Origin: Triatoma infestans
Lineage: Eukaryota > Arthropoda > Insecta > Hemiptera > Reduviidae
Assembly: GCA_011037195.1 (NCBI GenBank)
Contig: JAAEAF010000221.1
Span: 344,012-408,011 of the forward strand
Direction of reading: 5' to 3'
DNA length: 64,000 nt
The notes under the pieces are model-generated. The model searched no databases. It was not told the origin of the DNA and was given only the letters and a program-made list of their open reading frames with translations. Position 1 is the stretch's first letter. Every line of letters starts with the position of its first letter. The position numbers and the translations under genes were made by a program. Shown in pieces: positions 1-13,100 of this stretch.

Positions 1-149
1 ATGTATTTAAAAAAATCTATTATCCAAAGACCTAGATAGAATTTTTATTCCCCTACAACCCATATTATAGACTAATTGCTCCCTCCACTTTACATTTCAA
101 TTATCATTTCATGTACATATAAATAAGATCACAATAATTTCTCAAATTA

Positions 150-597
150 GACTAGCCTCCATAACTCATACCAGGATATATATTAATAACTTAAACTATG
201 TTTTTAATAATAGTAACTACCCTTATTGTTTCTCTACAGAAAAAAATAATCTAATTCATTTCTTGTTAAAATGTAAATTTTTCATGTGTCTTAGAAATAA
301 GTATATATCAAAATATATAAACCACAATAACAGGGACATTGATGAATTCATACTTGCCAATCTGTTAAATATCACCTCAGTTCATAACATATCGTTATGA
401 ATAATTTGTATCTATTTATTATAAACAGTTTAAAATTAAGAAATAAGAACTAATTTTGTTTTATATTATTGTTTAACTTTTTAAAACAATTGTTATTTAT
501 ATCTGTTCATTGTACGCTTTCTGATGTACTATGATTATAGCAACTCCCTACAATAAGCTAATCGCTTAGATTTAGCAATAATAAATAAATAAACTAA
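150..597 (+). mobile_element. 3' end of a decayed LINE (non-LTR retrotransposon)
   Basis: Plus-strand translation of about 200-400 gives a typical LINE C-terminus: a Cys followed by E-N-x-L-I-H-F-L-L-K-C and then R-N-K-Y-I, the pattern found downstream of reverse transcriptase in Jockey/CR1-type elements. It is followed by an AT-rich 3' UTR and a terminal AATAAATAAATAAA tract at about 580-597, as expected for a LINE tail. Only the 3' end is present. It lies in the intron just upstream of the first visible exon of the host gene. Confidence 0.6.
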
Positions 598-620
598 CCG
601 ATATAATATTGTGATTACAG

Positions 621-1135
621 GTTTCTGTAAATGAATCTGCAACAGACATCAAATTGACAGATGAAAATGTAAAGCGTAGAAATAGTGTAATCGATGAAGG
701 TGTAACTGACAAAAGAAATCTTATAAACTCCAGTTTAGACGATAAACAAGTTAATTTGCCCAAGGAAATGCCATCGAATAAGGCGAATGATAAAATGCTA
801 CCATACAGGAGTCGACGTGCAACTTCAGAACAACCAACAACTCGCAAAATTAGTTTTATAGATGATGTTAACGACAGCGAACCTCTGACAACAGAACATT
901 TACCTCGGCGACGTACCAGAAAATCACTAAATGTGGCGAGATTGTATACTGGCAAAAAGAGAGAATCAATCAAAAGAGGAAGGACCCTATCAGAAGGTGA
1001 GGATGCTGGAGAAGATGTAGGGAAATTCTCCCTAATGGATTTTATGCAGTCACGTCGTTCTTCTCTTTCTTCAAAGCCATCAACATCTTCTGATAATGTT
1101 GTAGAAGATAAAGAAACGAACCAAAACACACGAAG
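621..1135 (+). CDS. Host gene, first visible exon (residues 1-171)
   Basis: It has an acceptor TTACAG at 615-620 and a donor AG|GTAAC at 1136. It is open throughout and enters in phase 0. It encodes a Lys/Arg/Ser-rich segment with R-R-A-T-S, R-R-R-T-R-K-S-L and R-R-S-S-L motifs. The exon leaves a split AG| codon, the phase shared by almost all later introns. It is the largest exon seen. Confidence 0.85.
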
Positions 1136-4100
1136 GTAACCAGATGAAGTTTGTTTATTTTAATTGTACAATATGCAATGTATTGAATTCATAAATTAAT
1201 AATAACTCGTAAAACAAGTTCCTTTCTTTTATACAGAAGATCGTCCTGCTCGCATAAAGATCGCAGAGAGAAACTGTGCGAGATAAATAAAACAGATACT
1301 GAAAAAATTAATATCCCATCTAGTACTGTTTCCGAAGTGTCAGCTCAAGATGAAAAAGAATCTAGAATAATACCAGAACAACAAGAAACGCAAGAGTTGA
1401 AGAAAAAAATGAGACGTTCCAGGAAGTCCTCGATACTATCATCACCAACGCCGTTACAAGCTATCGAAGAGGAGGACACGCCTAAATCTACGGAACCTAA
1501 AAAAATAAAAAAATCGGGAGAACCTCGGGCTAAAAGATGGTATTTTATTTTTGTTACACTTGCAAAATATTTTCATTCACTTTCATATTTTACTTTTTCA
1601 AAATTGAGTTTCTCTGGAGCCTTCATATTTTGATGTCGTCGCCTGAATGCCAAAAAGTTGTTTTTAGAAATTGGTGTGTATGAGTTTGAGTGAGTGAAAA
1701 TGGTGGAGTGGAATTTTCCGAACTTTTTTGTCTTTTTTTTTCCTGCGATTTCTTGAAACCTCATGTACTCGTATCTATTTGTACTAATTTTGTTTGAAAC
1801 TTGTTTTTTTTTTTCGAAAAAATTGGTTTAGTAGGGTTTTAGGAGAGAAAAGACTTTCCTTCGTCATGCCGTTATTGCATTTTAGATAACGGATTTCGGC
1901 CGAAACCTTTCCTGTTATTTTGTTCACACAAACACACAAATACTCAATTCATTAGAAAAGAAAAATATTGCTTCACAATTTTTTCCGATTAATTACACAG
2001 TTTCGAAAAATTTAACACAAAACGCAATTTCCTCCTTTTTCTAAAATTTGGCTAGATCTGGTGTGTGAGACATTCACACAACTTTCTCTTTCAGCAATTC
2101 TAATTGATAAATTTTCTTCAAATTTGGAATTTTTACCAAAAAATGTAACCGTCAATATTAATAGATAAGTGTATTATGACAGTGAAGTTTTAGTAGGTGG
2201 CGCGAGCCACACTCTTCCACCTCTTTACAAAAACAATTTTCTCGAAAAAACAAGTTTCACAAAATTGTTACAACTACATACGAGTACATACTCGTATTAG
2301 GTCAGCATGAACTTGTTATTTATTCTATATGTTTATTGGCAGAAGATTCTTTTTAATTTATTTGTATAAAATACAAAAAATGACTATAGGAAGCCCTCTC
2401 GTTTGGACTTTAAAAGTTCAACTTATGACCTTCGCTCGCCAAAAAGTGAAAGCAGTCCTAAAAAACAAAGATCAGGGAAGGCCAAATCCTTACCGCCAGT
2501 ATTTTCTCCAAGGAGAAGATCGTCCTCTAGGATTTCACTTTTACCTAGAGTAGACGAAGTTGAGGAAGAAATGAAAAACGATGATGCGAAGAGTACCAGG
2601 TATTTTTAAGTTTATTGAGGGGAGGGGAATGTATAACATTTTCCTTTTTTTAAGGTTTTAATTTTATCTGGAAAATGCTATATATGTATGTGTATATATT
2701 TTTTCGTTGTTTACGTTGATCTTCAATGTTTGAATGTTATATATCGTTTATTAGTGAAAGAAAATCACCGAAAGAATCTAAAAAGAGGAAATCTTTACAT
2801 TTGGACGTTACTGAAGAGACGTTTGCGCAACCAACCGCCGAGGAATTCAATAAAGATAGAAAAAGACCAGGGAAACCCAGATCACTTCCAGATTTATCAG
2901 TAAGAAGGAGAGCTTCTACACGGATGTCTATATTACCAAAATTATCAGAAGAGGATGTTGAAACTTTAGAAGATGATAATAATAGGGTTGCAGGAAGTCG
3001 CAGGTAAAATTGTTATTTTTTACTGCCGTAAGGAAAAATATTACATTCGTGATAGATTGTCGAAAAAGAAGGTAATGCAAATTGTCTGAAAGCTTGTATG
3101 TCAGCATTACCCAAAAACGGAAAATACCAGAAAAACTTTAAACTAAATATTTCTTTTGGATGTCGCCAAGGGACCTCGAGGAGTATTGGTTTGATAGAAA
3201 TCAGTAAACCGGAAATGTAATTTTACTGAATGGAATTTTCAGTTTTTTCCACTTTTCTCGAAAATGGCTCCAACGCTTTCCTTTTAAATTGGCGTTAAAT
3301 ATACATAAGCAGATCCATCATTTTTATTGATATACGGGAAAATTCATTTTAGACGTTTCCAGTTTCGCTGTTACATTCCTAATGACTTTCTGCTTTCTAC
3401 ATTTATTAAGTAAAAAAATTCTAAGAATAAAGTAAATTGGCCAACTGGAAGTTATCATTTACTGAATGGATTTTTCATTTTTACTTTTTTGTTTTAACGG
3501 CTCCAACGATTTTCTTTAAATTAGGCTTATTTACTAAACATATACTGAACTTTTAGTTTAAACATTTTTTCCAGATTATTCATTTATAGGATTGTGGTGG
3601 GCGCACTGCTAAGTTATGCTTAACTATAAACCGCCATATTTGTATTATGTATGGTTCCACTGCCCATATAATATTCAGAATAACGAAACATTTAATAAAA
3701 TGCATCCAACTTTTAACAATGTATTAATTACGAGAATTGCATTGCGAGTGATTCTCAAAGGGTTTTCATATTTCAATGCTGAACATTTCTAACTTTTTAA
3801 TGTTTTAAATTGTTGTTACTGACCTTGGAAATTAATAAATATCGTTGTATAATTAATTGTTAACAGATCTTCAATAGCAGATCCAGTATCTGCCAGTCAA
3901 AGTACTTCCTCTGCAGTAAGTGACAATACTTCAGCCTTAGCTAAAGATCAAGTGACAATTGCAACTAATGCTGCCATTTGGGCGGAGAAGATGTTTGGAA
4001 AGGCGCAAGCTAAGTAAGAACTTTCAATCGTAATTAATATCTGCAGTATTCTGCTATTCTTAAACTGTAGGAGATCTCCCCTAGTCTCGCTAGAGTTACT

Positions 4101-7100
4101 TGTCTTTGTAGACATAATCTGATTAAACAGGTTATTTATCTCCTTTTATTTGTATTTTTGGCAAGATGGTGGTCTAAAGTAAGAGAACAACAGAAGAGAT
4201 GGTCTACACAGAGTTCTGACCAAAGCAGCACTAATTCTGCATTACTTCCCAGTTCACCTGGTGCTAATACAAGATCTAAAACTTCTTTTCTAACTAGTCC
4301 TACTCGGCAATTCTCCAAGTTACCTTCGCCGATGTGAGTATTTATTTATATATATGTATGAAATATTATATGTATATATGGTTGAAAATCATGAAGATTT
4401 CAGATCATAATAAAAGTTGTGGAATGTAATGGGAAATTTTATCTAATAATATATATCCAGGAGGCAGTAGCTTGCTCATTTTATATAATAAAAAAAAAAG
4501 ATAATTCATATTGTTTATTCTAGAAACAAAGGAGACGTAGAAACTGAATCTGTCAAGTCCAGTAAAAGTGGCAGGAGTTCAAGGTGATGCTTCATTTTTA
4601 AGTTCTAGATAATAATGTGACAGTTAAGTAGTTACTATCTCCCCGAGGGGAGAAGTGGACTAACCACTTCTTCAAGGTTCATGGTGCCTGTTTTCCCCAT
4701 GTGGAGATCCCTGTATTACGAGACGAACAACTTTTGTCCTAACATTGCCAACACTCACATAAAACATTAAGGCGTGCAGACGTACTTGATTTCTGCAACT
4801 ACTATGATTTAACACAACGACATATCAGACTCTAGTTCACTATGGATTAGGTAAAGAATAATGTTCCTTACTAAGGAATCTTTATGGATACCTTAAAATC
4901 ACCACAAATCTGAATACTTCCATGTGGCTGTAGGACACTATAACAATTGGCGAAACACAGTTACTTCTAGTTACTTGTTTTAATACTCCAAATCTTGCTA
5001 ATCATTTTAATTCATCTTCAACTGCGGTTTTAATAGCATACGGAATAGGTTGAGCCTTACAAAATATTGGCGTTGAGTTATCGGCTTTAAGAACCAACTT
5101 TGCTTTAAAATCTAAAATTTTTCCTGTATGTTAATCAAATACAGTCGGTCTCATTAATGTTGCCATATTATCTTCGCCCTAATTTATTTCTAGAAGTGGA
5201 GTAGCATTTGTAAGCCAGTAGACATTTAATTTAATTTTAGTATTAGTAAAGTTATGAAGAAATTGGAGAGAATCGGTCAAGAAAGAAACAATCAATTATG
5301 CTAACGTTTCGACAGAGTTTTCTGTCTTTATCAGGCTTTAATCTAAAATACAATACAATGAGGAACCACAATGCATTAATAAAATTATAAAATACAAAAT
5401 AATAAAACTTTTTTGTAAATAAAAATAATAAAAACATAATGTTAATACTGAGGATATCCAACCGGTTCGCGCGAACGGTTCTTAAAATTAAAAAAAAAAA
5501 AAATAGCGAACCGATTGTTTAATTATCTTAAAATAAAGTCTATTTATTATTCTTCTAAAAAAGAGTTGAATTAACAAATTACTTAATTGTTTCCAACAGT
5601 AATCTACAACATTATTTGCATTTAGTTTGTTATATCTGACGTAATAATGAGTCTTACATATCAATTATTGTCATATCAACTACCCGAATGTGGAGTTGTT
5701 GAATATAGGTAGTGTTAATTATAGAAGATTCTTCTCGACCGTTGCTTGTATGAAGGAAAAGGATCGTGAGTTTCGGTCTTTTTTTTGAAATAAAATAACA
5801 AAGTGTTAATGTTTACAGTCTGAGAAATATGCCCTAAAGACTCACCAAGACCTCTGAAGAAATGGCTTATCTCGTTTCTCCAGGGGTCCACTCCGTTCTT
5901 CTACACAGACCTATTGAGTATTTACCTAATTATTAATAATTTTATTTGATAGCTGACCTAACTATTTACAAACATTCATTCGGCTAAACTTCATTAAAGG
6001 CATGAAACTCGAATAAATCAACCCTATCAATATATTTTGTTTTGATTATAATAGATTTGTAATTGTGATTATAAATGTGTAGATTGAGAAAAGATGATGA
6101 AAGTTTGTCGATCACATCTCAGAAGAACAGAAAGAGCCCCAGGTGAGTTATAATCATATTATCACATAGATTATTGTTATTTTAATTGTGTTGATAATTG
6201 CTCTCAATTTGGATAAATATCTCGGTTTTGACATATAGCTTAACCTTTGCAGATTTTGTTTGGCTGAAAAGGAGACATCGCTCTCTGACTCCGTAACAAG
6301 TTCCTACAATTTCTTATTGTTATCTCTTTCTCCAAATTCTTATTGTAACATTGATCTTTTATCTCAACACACATTCTTCTATCTTAACATTTATCTCATT
6401 GTCACATTCTTTTGTTCATAGATCTTTCTTAAAGTCCAACATTATGACCAAAAGTGTGTGCCATATGTTCATGATTATATAGCCAATATGCCATATTTTA
6501 TTAGAGTAATGAATGAAATTTATAAAATTAAATCTATATAAGTAGATATTTATTCTATTCAGAATTATAATTGATATTATTAACCTTTCTTTTGTAGGTT
6601 AAATAAAGATGTGGAAACATCTTCAGTAAAGTCAGATAGAAGTGGACAAAGTACCAGGTAAGAAAAATATTTAACATAGAATAATTTCTTTGTTTAGATA
6701 AATGGAGACGTATCTTAGGTTCTTTGATATTCTAATTTTAGTCACTTCCTCGGTAAAAAATCACTAACTTCCGTCAGAAGCCTACGTGCCATTCCCGAAT
6801 TCATCACATATTATCTTCGTAAAACATTAAGCCAGGAGCTTAATGTGAAGAGATATCTTTGATTCCAAGTATAAAGGCACCAACTTCTCCATCCTAAGTT
6901 TCAGAAATTGTTGGGGAGCAAAAAATTCACATTCACCAAAGGAGATAAAATGTTACCTCTTTCTTGCCATGTTTACTTCAAAGTGGATCCGCAGTAGATC
7001 CATACTGTTTCTCCTTAAGAGTTGGCCTTTTTCCTTAAGTGTTGATCTCTTCTTTCTGTGACATTGATCCTCTTTAGCTCTCTCCTCTCTTGGAAAAAAA

Positions 7101-10100
7101 TATATTGTACGAGACTGTTAAAAAGCTCTTGTAGTTCTCATCCTGCATTGCCACTACCCGCATCGCTTTTCTAATACTAATGAATTTGCTTTCTTGAACC
7201 AATTCTTAAAAGCACCATAGGGTTTTTTTACGTATAGGCTGTGTTTCAAAAGTCAAATCCAATAAGTACAAGACACTTGTGGCTCCCTGAGATGTCTGTA
7301 TTTGTACATTATATTTTAATAGTCCAAAGTGTTAAGATGCGTGCAAGTTTTGCACAAATATACGCATGAAGGCGGATAACACTTGAATAAGTTGGATTAT
7401 CCCTTGCCTCCCTACATAGTATAAATAATCTGATAATAATCTAAATGTTTAATCTTAGAAAATAATCTTAGTGTTCAAAATGTTAGCAGGTTCAAGAAAG
7501 AAATCGTAATGTCCTCACCCGCATCATCAGAAAAAAGCATCAAAATTGGCAGGTTAGATTCTATTGAATTTCTCTTTATTCAATTAAGTAACTTTTAATA
7601 TTCTTCTCATTGTTACCGTGTTATGACTCTTCGTGTCAAAATAGTTTGGATAGGCTGTATAGGGGTTATCTTTATAATTACATATAAATATAAATATAAG
7701 GCGCTTCTCGGTCTTTTGGCTAAAATCAATTTGTAGAATCTCATAGGGGTTATAATAAAATACCTCAAAAAAGTTATGTGGTTTTTTTTTTCGGCCATTC
7801 TCCTTCTGGCAGCCCAGTATAAATGTGCATCATACACGAAAGTGGATTGATGTAACTTCTTTAAGTTCGGGGCAGAGAGCTAAATGCTCCCCTGTCATAT
7901 CTTACTCGCCGCACAAAGGGCAATGGGGGTGTCAACAATCCCTATACGGTGGAGGTGCTTCTGTAGCAGATCGTGGCAGCATACGGAAGCAGGCAACAGC
8001 AACCGAACGCGGAAGAGTGGCAGGAATCTGCCGATTAACTTTTTTGCAGAAGTTCTGGGATAAACCGAAGAAATTTTATATTGAATATTTGCCGATATTT
8101 ATAGATTACAAAAAAAAAACTTAAATTTTAAATAATTAATATACTGAAAATCTTAAAAATCTCTCTTATATAATGTATGTTCTACCTCCCCAGTGTTTTA
8201 TAATTCTTCATTCAGGTGTCGGTTGACAATGCCTCGGCAGGTCTTAGCTTGCCCCGTAAAGGGGAGATACAGCGCCTTGCCTTGCCAGAGTGTTGGTCAT
8301 CTCTTTTCTTCGACGCCAACATGCCCTGGCACCCAATTTGGTTGAGAAGAGATTTTATTTTATAAAAAAAATTATTTAGTTATTAGAAAATGCTACAATA
8401 TCACAAGCCTGGGTGCTAGGTTTTAATCATCCACGTAGAACGAGCGATGTCTTAAACGGCCTCTACACGGTCAATAATATTGTCAATATCAGTATTGACA
8501 ATATTTCCATCAATACTCATGCTAACCACTATCAATATTTCATTACCTTACACGATCAATATTATTGTCAATACTTTTGTCAATAACTGTGCTCATTACT
8601 TACTATTTCTGCCACTAGGAGAGTGTATTTACGTGTTTATGCTGGTCATTTTGTTGTTTTTTTTTTTACCTTTAAAAATAAATAATCGTTCAAAAGCTTG
8701 CGTAGCCATTATTTTGGCCCAAGGTTATAGTTAGCTCTTTACCCTGCTGCTCACTTTAGTTAATATTGTATAGAAAACTCAAGGGGGACAGCTCTAATGT
8801 TTCTTATTTAAATTACTTCCATTATCTTTCACTTTTAATTATAATTCCTTTATAAAACATCGAAAATAAACATTATCCTAATAATATATTCAATAAAATA
8901 TAATAATACTAGTAATTTTTAGATACATTTATTTTTTATTAACACCTTAGAAGGCAAAATACTAAATCTTTATATCTAACTTTCCACCAAAATCAGGCAT
9001 AAACAAGGAAAATTGTTTGATTGGCTTTTCATGTACACATGTGGTGATTTAATATGCCTACCATTCGGAAGGAAAGTTAGAAGCCTATTTTCTCTCTATA
9101 TTAAACAGCATGGCAAATAAAAACCCTTTTTGAAACAAAAAGTTAAATTAACTGCGAAACATTCATACGATTTTTCTAATAGTGCAATTGTCAGAGTTCA
9201 AACTGAAATGTTTTCTTAAAATGGAAATTTTAAATTAATTAGGGTGTCAACTTTAATATATTATAGGAGATGTTCATTACATAGAATTCTTTAACCTACT
9301 ATAATAGTATCGCTTTTGTTTTGTACAGGTTAGTTTCAACGTTCGATAAAACTATTGAACTGAGTATTGATGGAAATATTGGCGCCGCCCACTACTTCCG
9401 TTATTGGCGCCGTTATTGGTGTAGCACCAATAACATTGTCGATATCCCCTCCAATTCTCAGTATTGATAGAAAATCTGAATTTCATCAATACTCTTGTCA
9501 AAACCGACCATCAATACATTTTTTTCACCTTACACGATCAATATTATTGTCAATACTCTAAAGTATTGTCAATATTATTGATCGTGTAGAGGCCGCTTTG
9601 GAATTCCTCGGCTTTACCAAATTACTGGTATAAAGTTACCGGAAAGAAGTTAATTTTTCCTCCGCGCTAGTGTAGTTCATGTTTAAACAGTTTAAAGCTA
9701 TTGTTCGAACTTAATACAGCATAACTACATTAAAGCTGCCAAGGCTTCACCGTTCATGATACTTTAAACAATTCTTTAATTTTAACATTCATTTAGGGTG
9801 CAGATAATAATTAAGGAAGTGTTAATTAAGGAGAGTATCAACTGTATCTGTTCTATGCAAATCTATGTTATTGCCCTTTTTAAAAAAACATCCTGATGAT
9901 GGGCGAACACCCGCAACCGGTCGATGACCACAAAAAGAAGCAGGCTATCACGGAAAATGTCTCTGATGCTAATAATTGAAGTCTTTTGACAGAAAATAAA
10001 TGTAAAAATATTGACAAAAATAAATATAGAAATGTTGCAGACCAAATATCGGCCTCTGTTATCTTGAATACTTCGGTTTAAGTCTTTTAATAGATATTAT

Positions 10101-13100
10101 ACCTTTATAGTTCATTAGTTGTTGAATAAAGAAAAAAAAATGTTGTTTCAGACGAAGAAAGGATATAGAAAATGCGTCTACCTCATCAGAGTTAAGCAGT
10201 AAACATTGGAGAAGGTAAGTGTTTTACATGAACTTATTTTTAAGTGCCTAGCGTTTTTTTATTTCGGTAATTGGACGATCTGCCAGGTTATTAAATGGCT
10301 AATGCGAGATATTGATCTGTGATCATAGTTCGTTGGTTCTATTATTCCTAGTTGGACCAACACAAACAACATTTTGACCAGCTTAAAAAAAAATCATGAG
10401 CTAAAAAGGCTGACCAACTATTTTGACAGTAAACAATATGCTTTTTAAAAAGCATCTTTTATTACTTTATTATGGCCCAGCCTTTATTGGTATCTGTTGC
10501 ACGATAATTTTCAAACTTATTTCCAGTCAGTTGATTATATAAATTTTGTTCCCATTTGACAGGTTATTTGTTGATTGAACAAATTACTGGGGTGTAACAA
10601 AAGTCTTTGCGTTTCTTTTTTGTTTCAGTCCTCATCAGTACTACTAAAATTTACTTTACTACACACTAGTTTATCAAACGTTTTTGTATTAGGTACCCCT
10701 TTTACTTTCAGTTTATGCTTGTAAACACACTTGTGGAAGATCTAAGCGATTTAAAAAGTGACCTATTTGAATCTAGGAATTCGGGCGATTTTGCGTCACT
10801 ACTTTAAAAAAAGCTTCTGTCTCAAACGCCGCTATTGCTAACTTAGAGGGGGTGATATGAGCCTGGAAAGTAAGCTTCATCCAGGACGTCCTCTCTCCTT
10901 AGATTCAGCACTTCTGGCGACAGCAATAGAGATGGAATCCTTGCACCAGCACCAGAAAACTTTCAGGTAACAAGGCAGGCGCGTCCCACTCAACCGTAAA
11001 TCGTAAGTGGACGCCATAGTTCCCAGAAGCTGCCGAAACATCCACATCAATTTACACCTCAACAAACCGCATACCGAGTTAAAGTCTGTAAAACCCTTCT
11101 TCAAAATTCGAGTGATTTTTGTTTCATCAGGAATTATTATTTGCGATAAAAAGTGGGTTTATTTTAACAACACACAAACAAATGGATTAGACCAGGCTAA
11201 CCAGCTGTACCATCCCCCGAAGAGAAAGAATGGCAAAAAAGTGATGCTGTGCGTGTGATGGATCTAGGAGGATGTTATTGATTTTGATCTAGTTCCTGGC
11301 GGTAGTGTGGTTATATCCGAACTCTACTCTACTCAGCTGGAACGTGTACTACACTCCCTCTTTGGTTGGAAAAGAGTACTCCTTGAATAAGACAACCCAA
11401 GGGCGCACACATCATGTCAAACGTTCTTAGTAATCGAAGATTTGAATTTGAGCTCCTCCTTCACGCAGCTTCAGTCCAGTTTTGGCACCCTCTGATTACC
11501 GTCTTTTCCGCTCTATGGCCCACTTTAAACATGGTAAAAACTTAACAAATACGGATGAGGTGAAAACGGGATGTGTTGACTTTTTTGCCACCAAAGGTTA
11601 GCTCCAACTATCGGACGGACATCGAATTGTTGGCTCACTGATGGGTTCAAGAGCTTGTATTTCCAGAAGTAAGCTCATTAGGTGAACCATTTTTGGTTTG
11701 CAAGGTGAAAAACGCAGACTTTAGTTACACCCGTGTATCTATGTTTCATACCAAGTGAAACAAAAATTTTGTCTTCATTATTTAGAATAAAAAAACAATT
11801 TCATCCAACGAAATTAGCACAAAATTAAAATTGTCTCTCTCTTCTTTTTTTTCTATCTCCCTAAGTTTCTAGTTTATAATTCGTAGTTTTTTCGCATTTA
11901 ATTTTTTGTTCGTAATTCTGGAATATCAGTTTACAGCGCACATTTATTTTGTTCACAGTTTCTTCAAATATTACTTTACATGAACATATTTTTTCAAACT
12001 TTTTGAAATAAAAATAGTCCGTTTATTGAACAAAATGAAAACATAGTTACAAATAAACAGAAAGATGCCTTTATTGAAGAAATTTGAAGTTGGAATTTTA
12101 ATGATTTCACACTTTGTTCCAAATATTTTCAATTATTTCAAAAGAACAACTTGAATTCAAGTAATCTATCGAATGGGAACAAGGTTCTGCAGGTTTATTA
12201 AGAATAATTAATAAAAAATAATGAATACAATTTTATTTGTATTCATGATTAAGTAATGGTCAGCTGATATTTTCCATCTTTATCCAATTACTTTGCACAT
12301 ATTTACAAATAGATATAATTGTAGTAATTGTGGAACACCGTATGGGCTGGCTGGCATTATAGGTAAATATGGTAACCAAAGGCTTCTGGCCCGCTCTCAG
12401 GCCTATTTTTTCTAATTATAAATAAATAAAATTCCACGCATTGATAGAGCCCATGTAGCGCTCGTTGGTACTGTACTAGCTCGTAAAGTTGAATTAATTC
12501 TATAAAGTGTATCTTTAGAAAGTATTGACTAAAAGTTTCGAATTACAATCGTATGAAATTCTCCATGAGAAGTGTGTAATTAGAATATGTCTGTGGGGGA
12601 TTATTAATTGTATGTATGTATGTGGGTGATCTTTAGAGAATTATTAATAATCTTAAATAATTTTATTATTAAGTCACTAATAATAAATAAAAAATTATTC
12701 ACATTAAATGATGCAATCCTAAGAGCACATACAAATGTTTAAAACTTTGAGTATTTGGATGGGTCCGCAATTGCGCTGGATAAAATCCCAGATGTAGGAT
12801 GTATATTTTTCATGTTTCTACCGCTTTCGGCTAATTCATCCATCTCAGAGTAAGGTTATCAAGTTCGGTAGAAAACTTGATGTTTCTGTTACAAACGCTA
12901 AACTGCCCATAAAAACATAATGAATCACCAAATAAACTACTACTTAGAACTCTCTTTAAAGTACATTCCCTGCACCTAAATAAATTATAAACATAACACC
13001 AAGAGTAAAAGACTATCTGTGTATACACACATACACACACACACACCACACATAATATAAATAGACTTTAAAATTTATATGTACCAAAAACGCATCAATA

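Noticed and set aside
572..1129. 185-codon minus-strand ORF
   Set aside because: Antisense of host exon 1, which has matching splice sites and phase on the plus strand.
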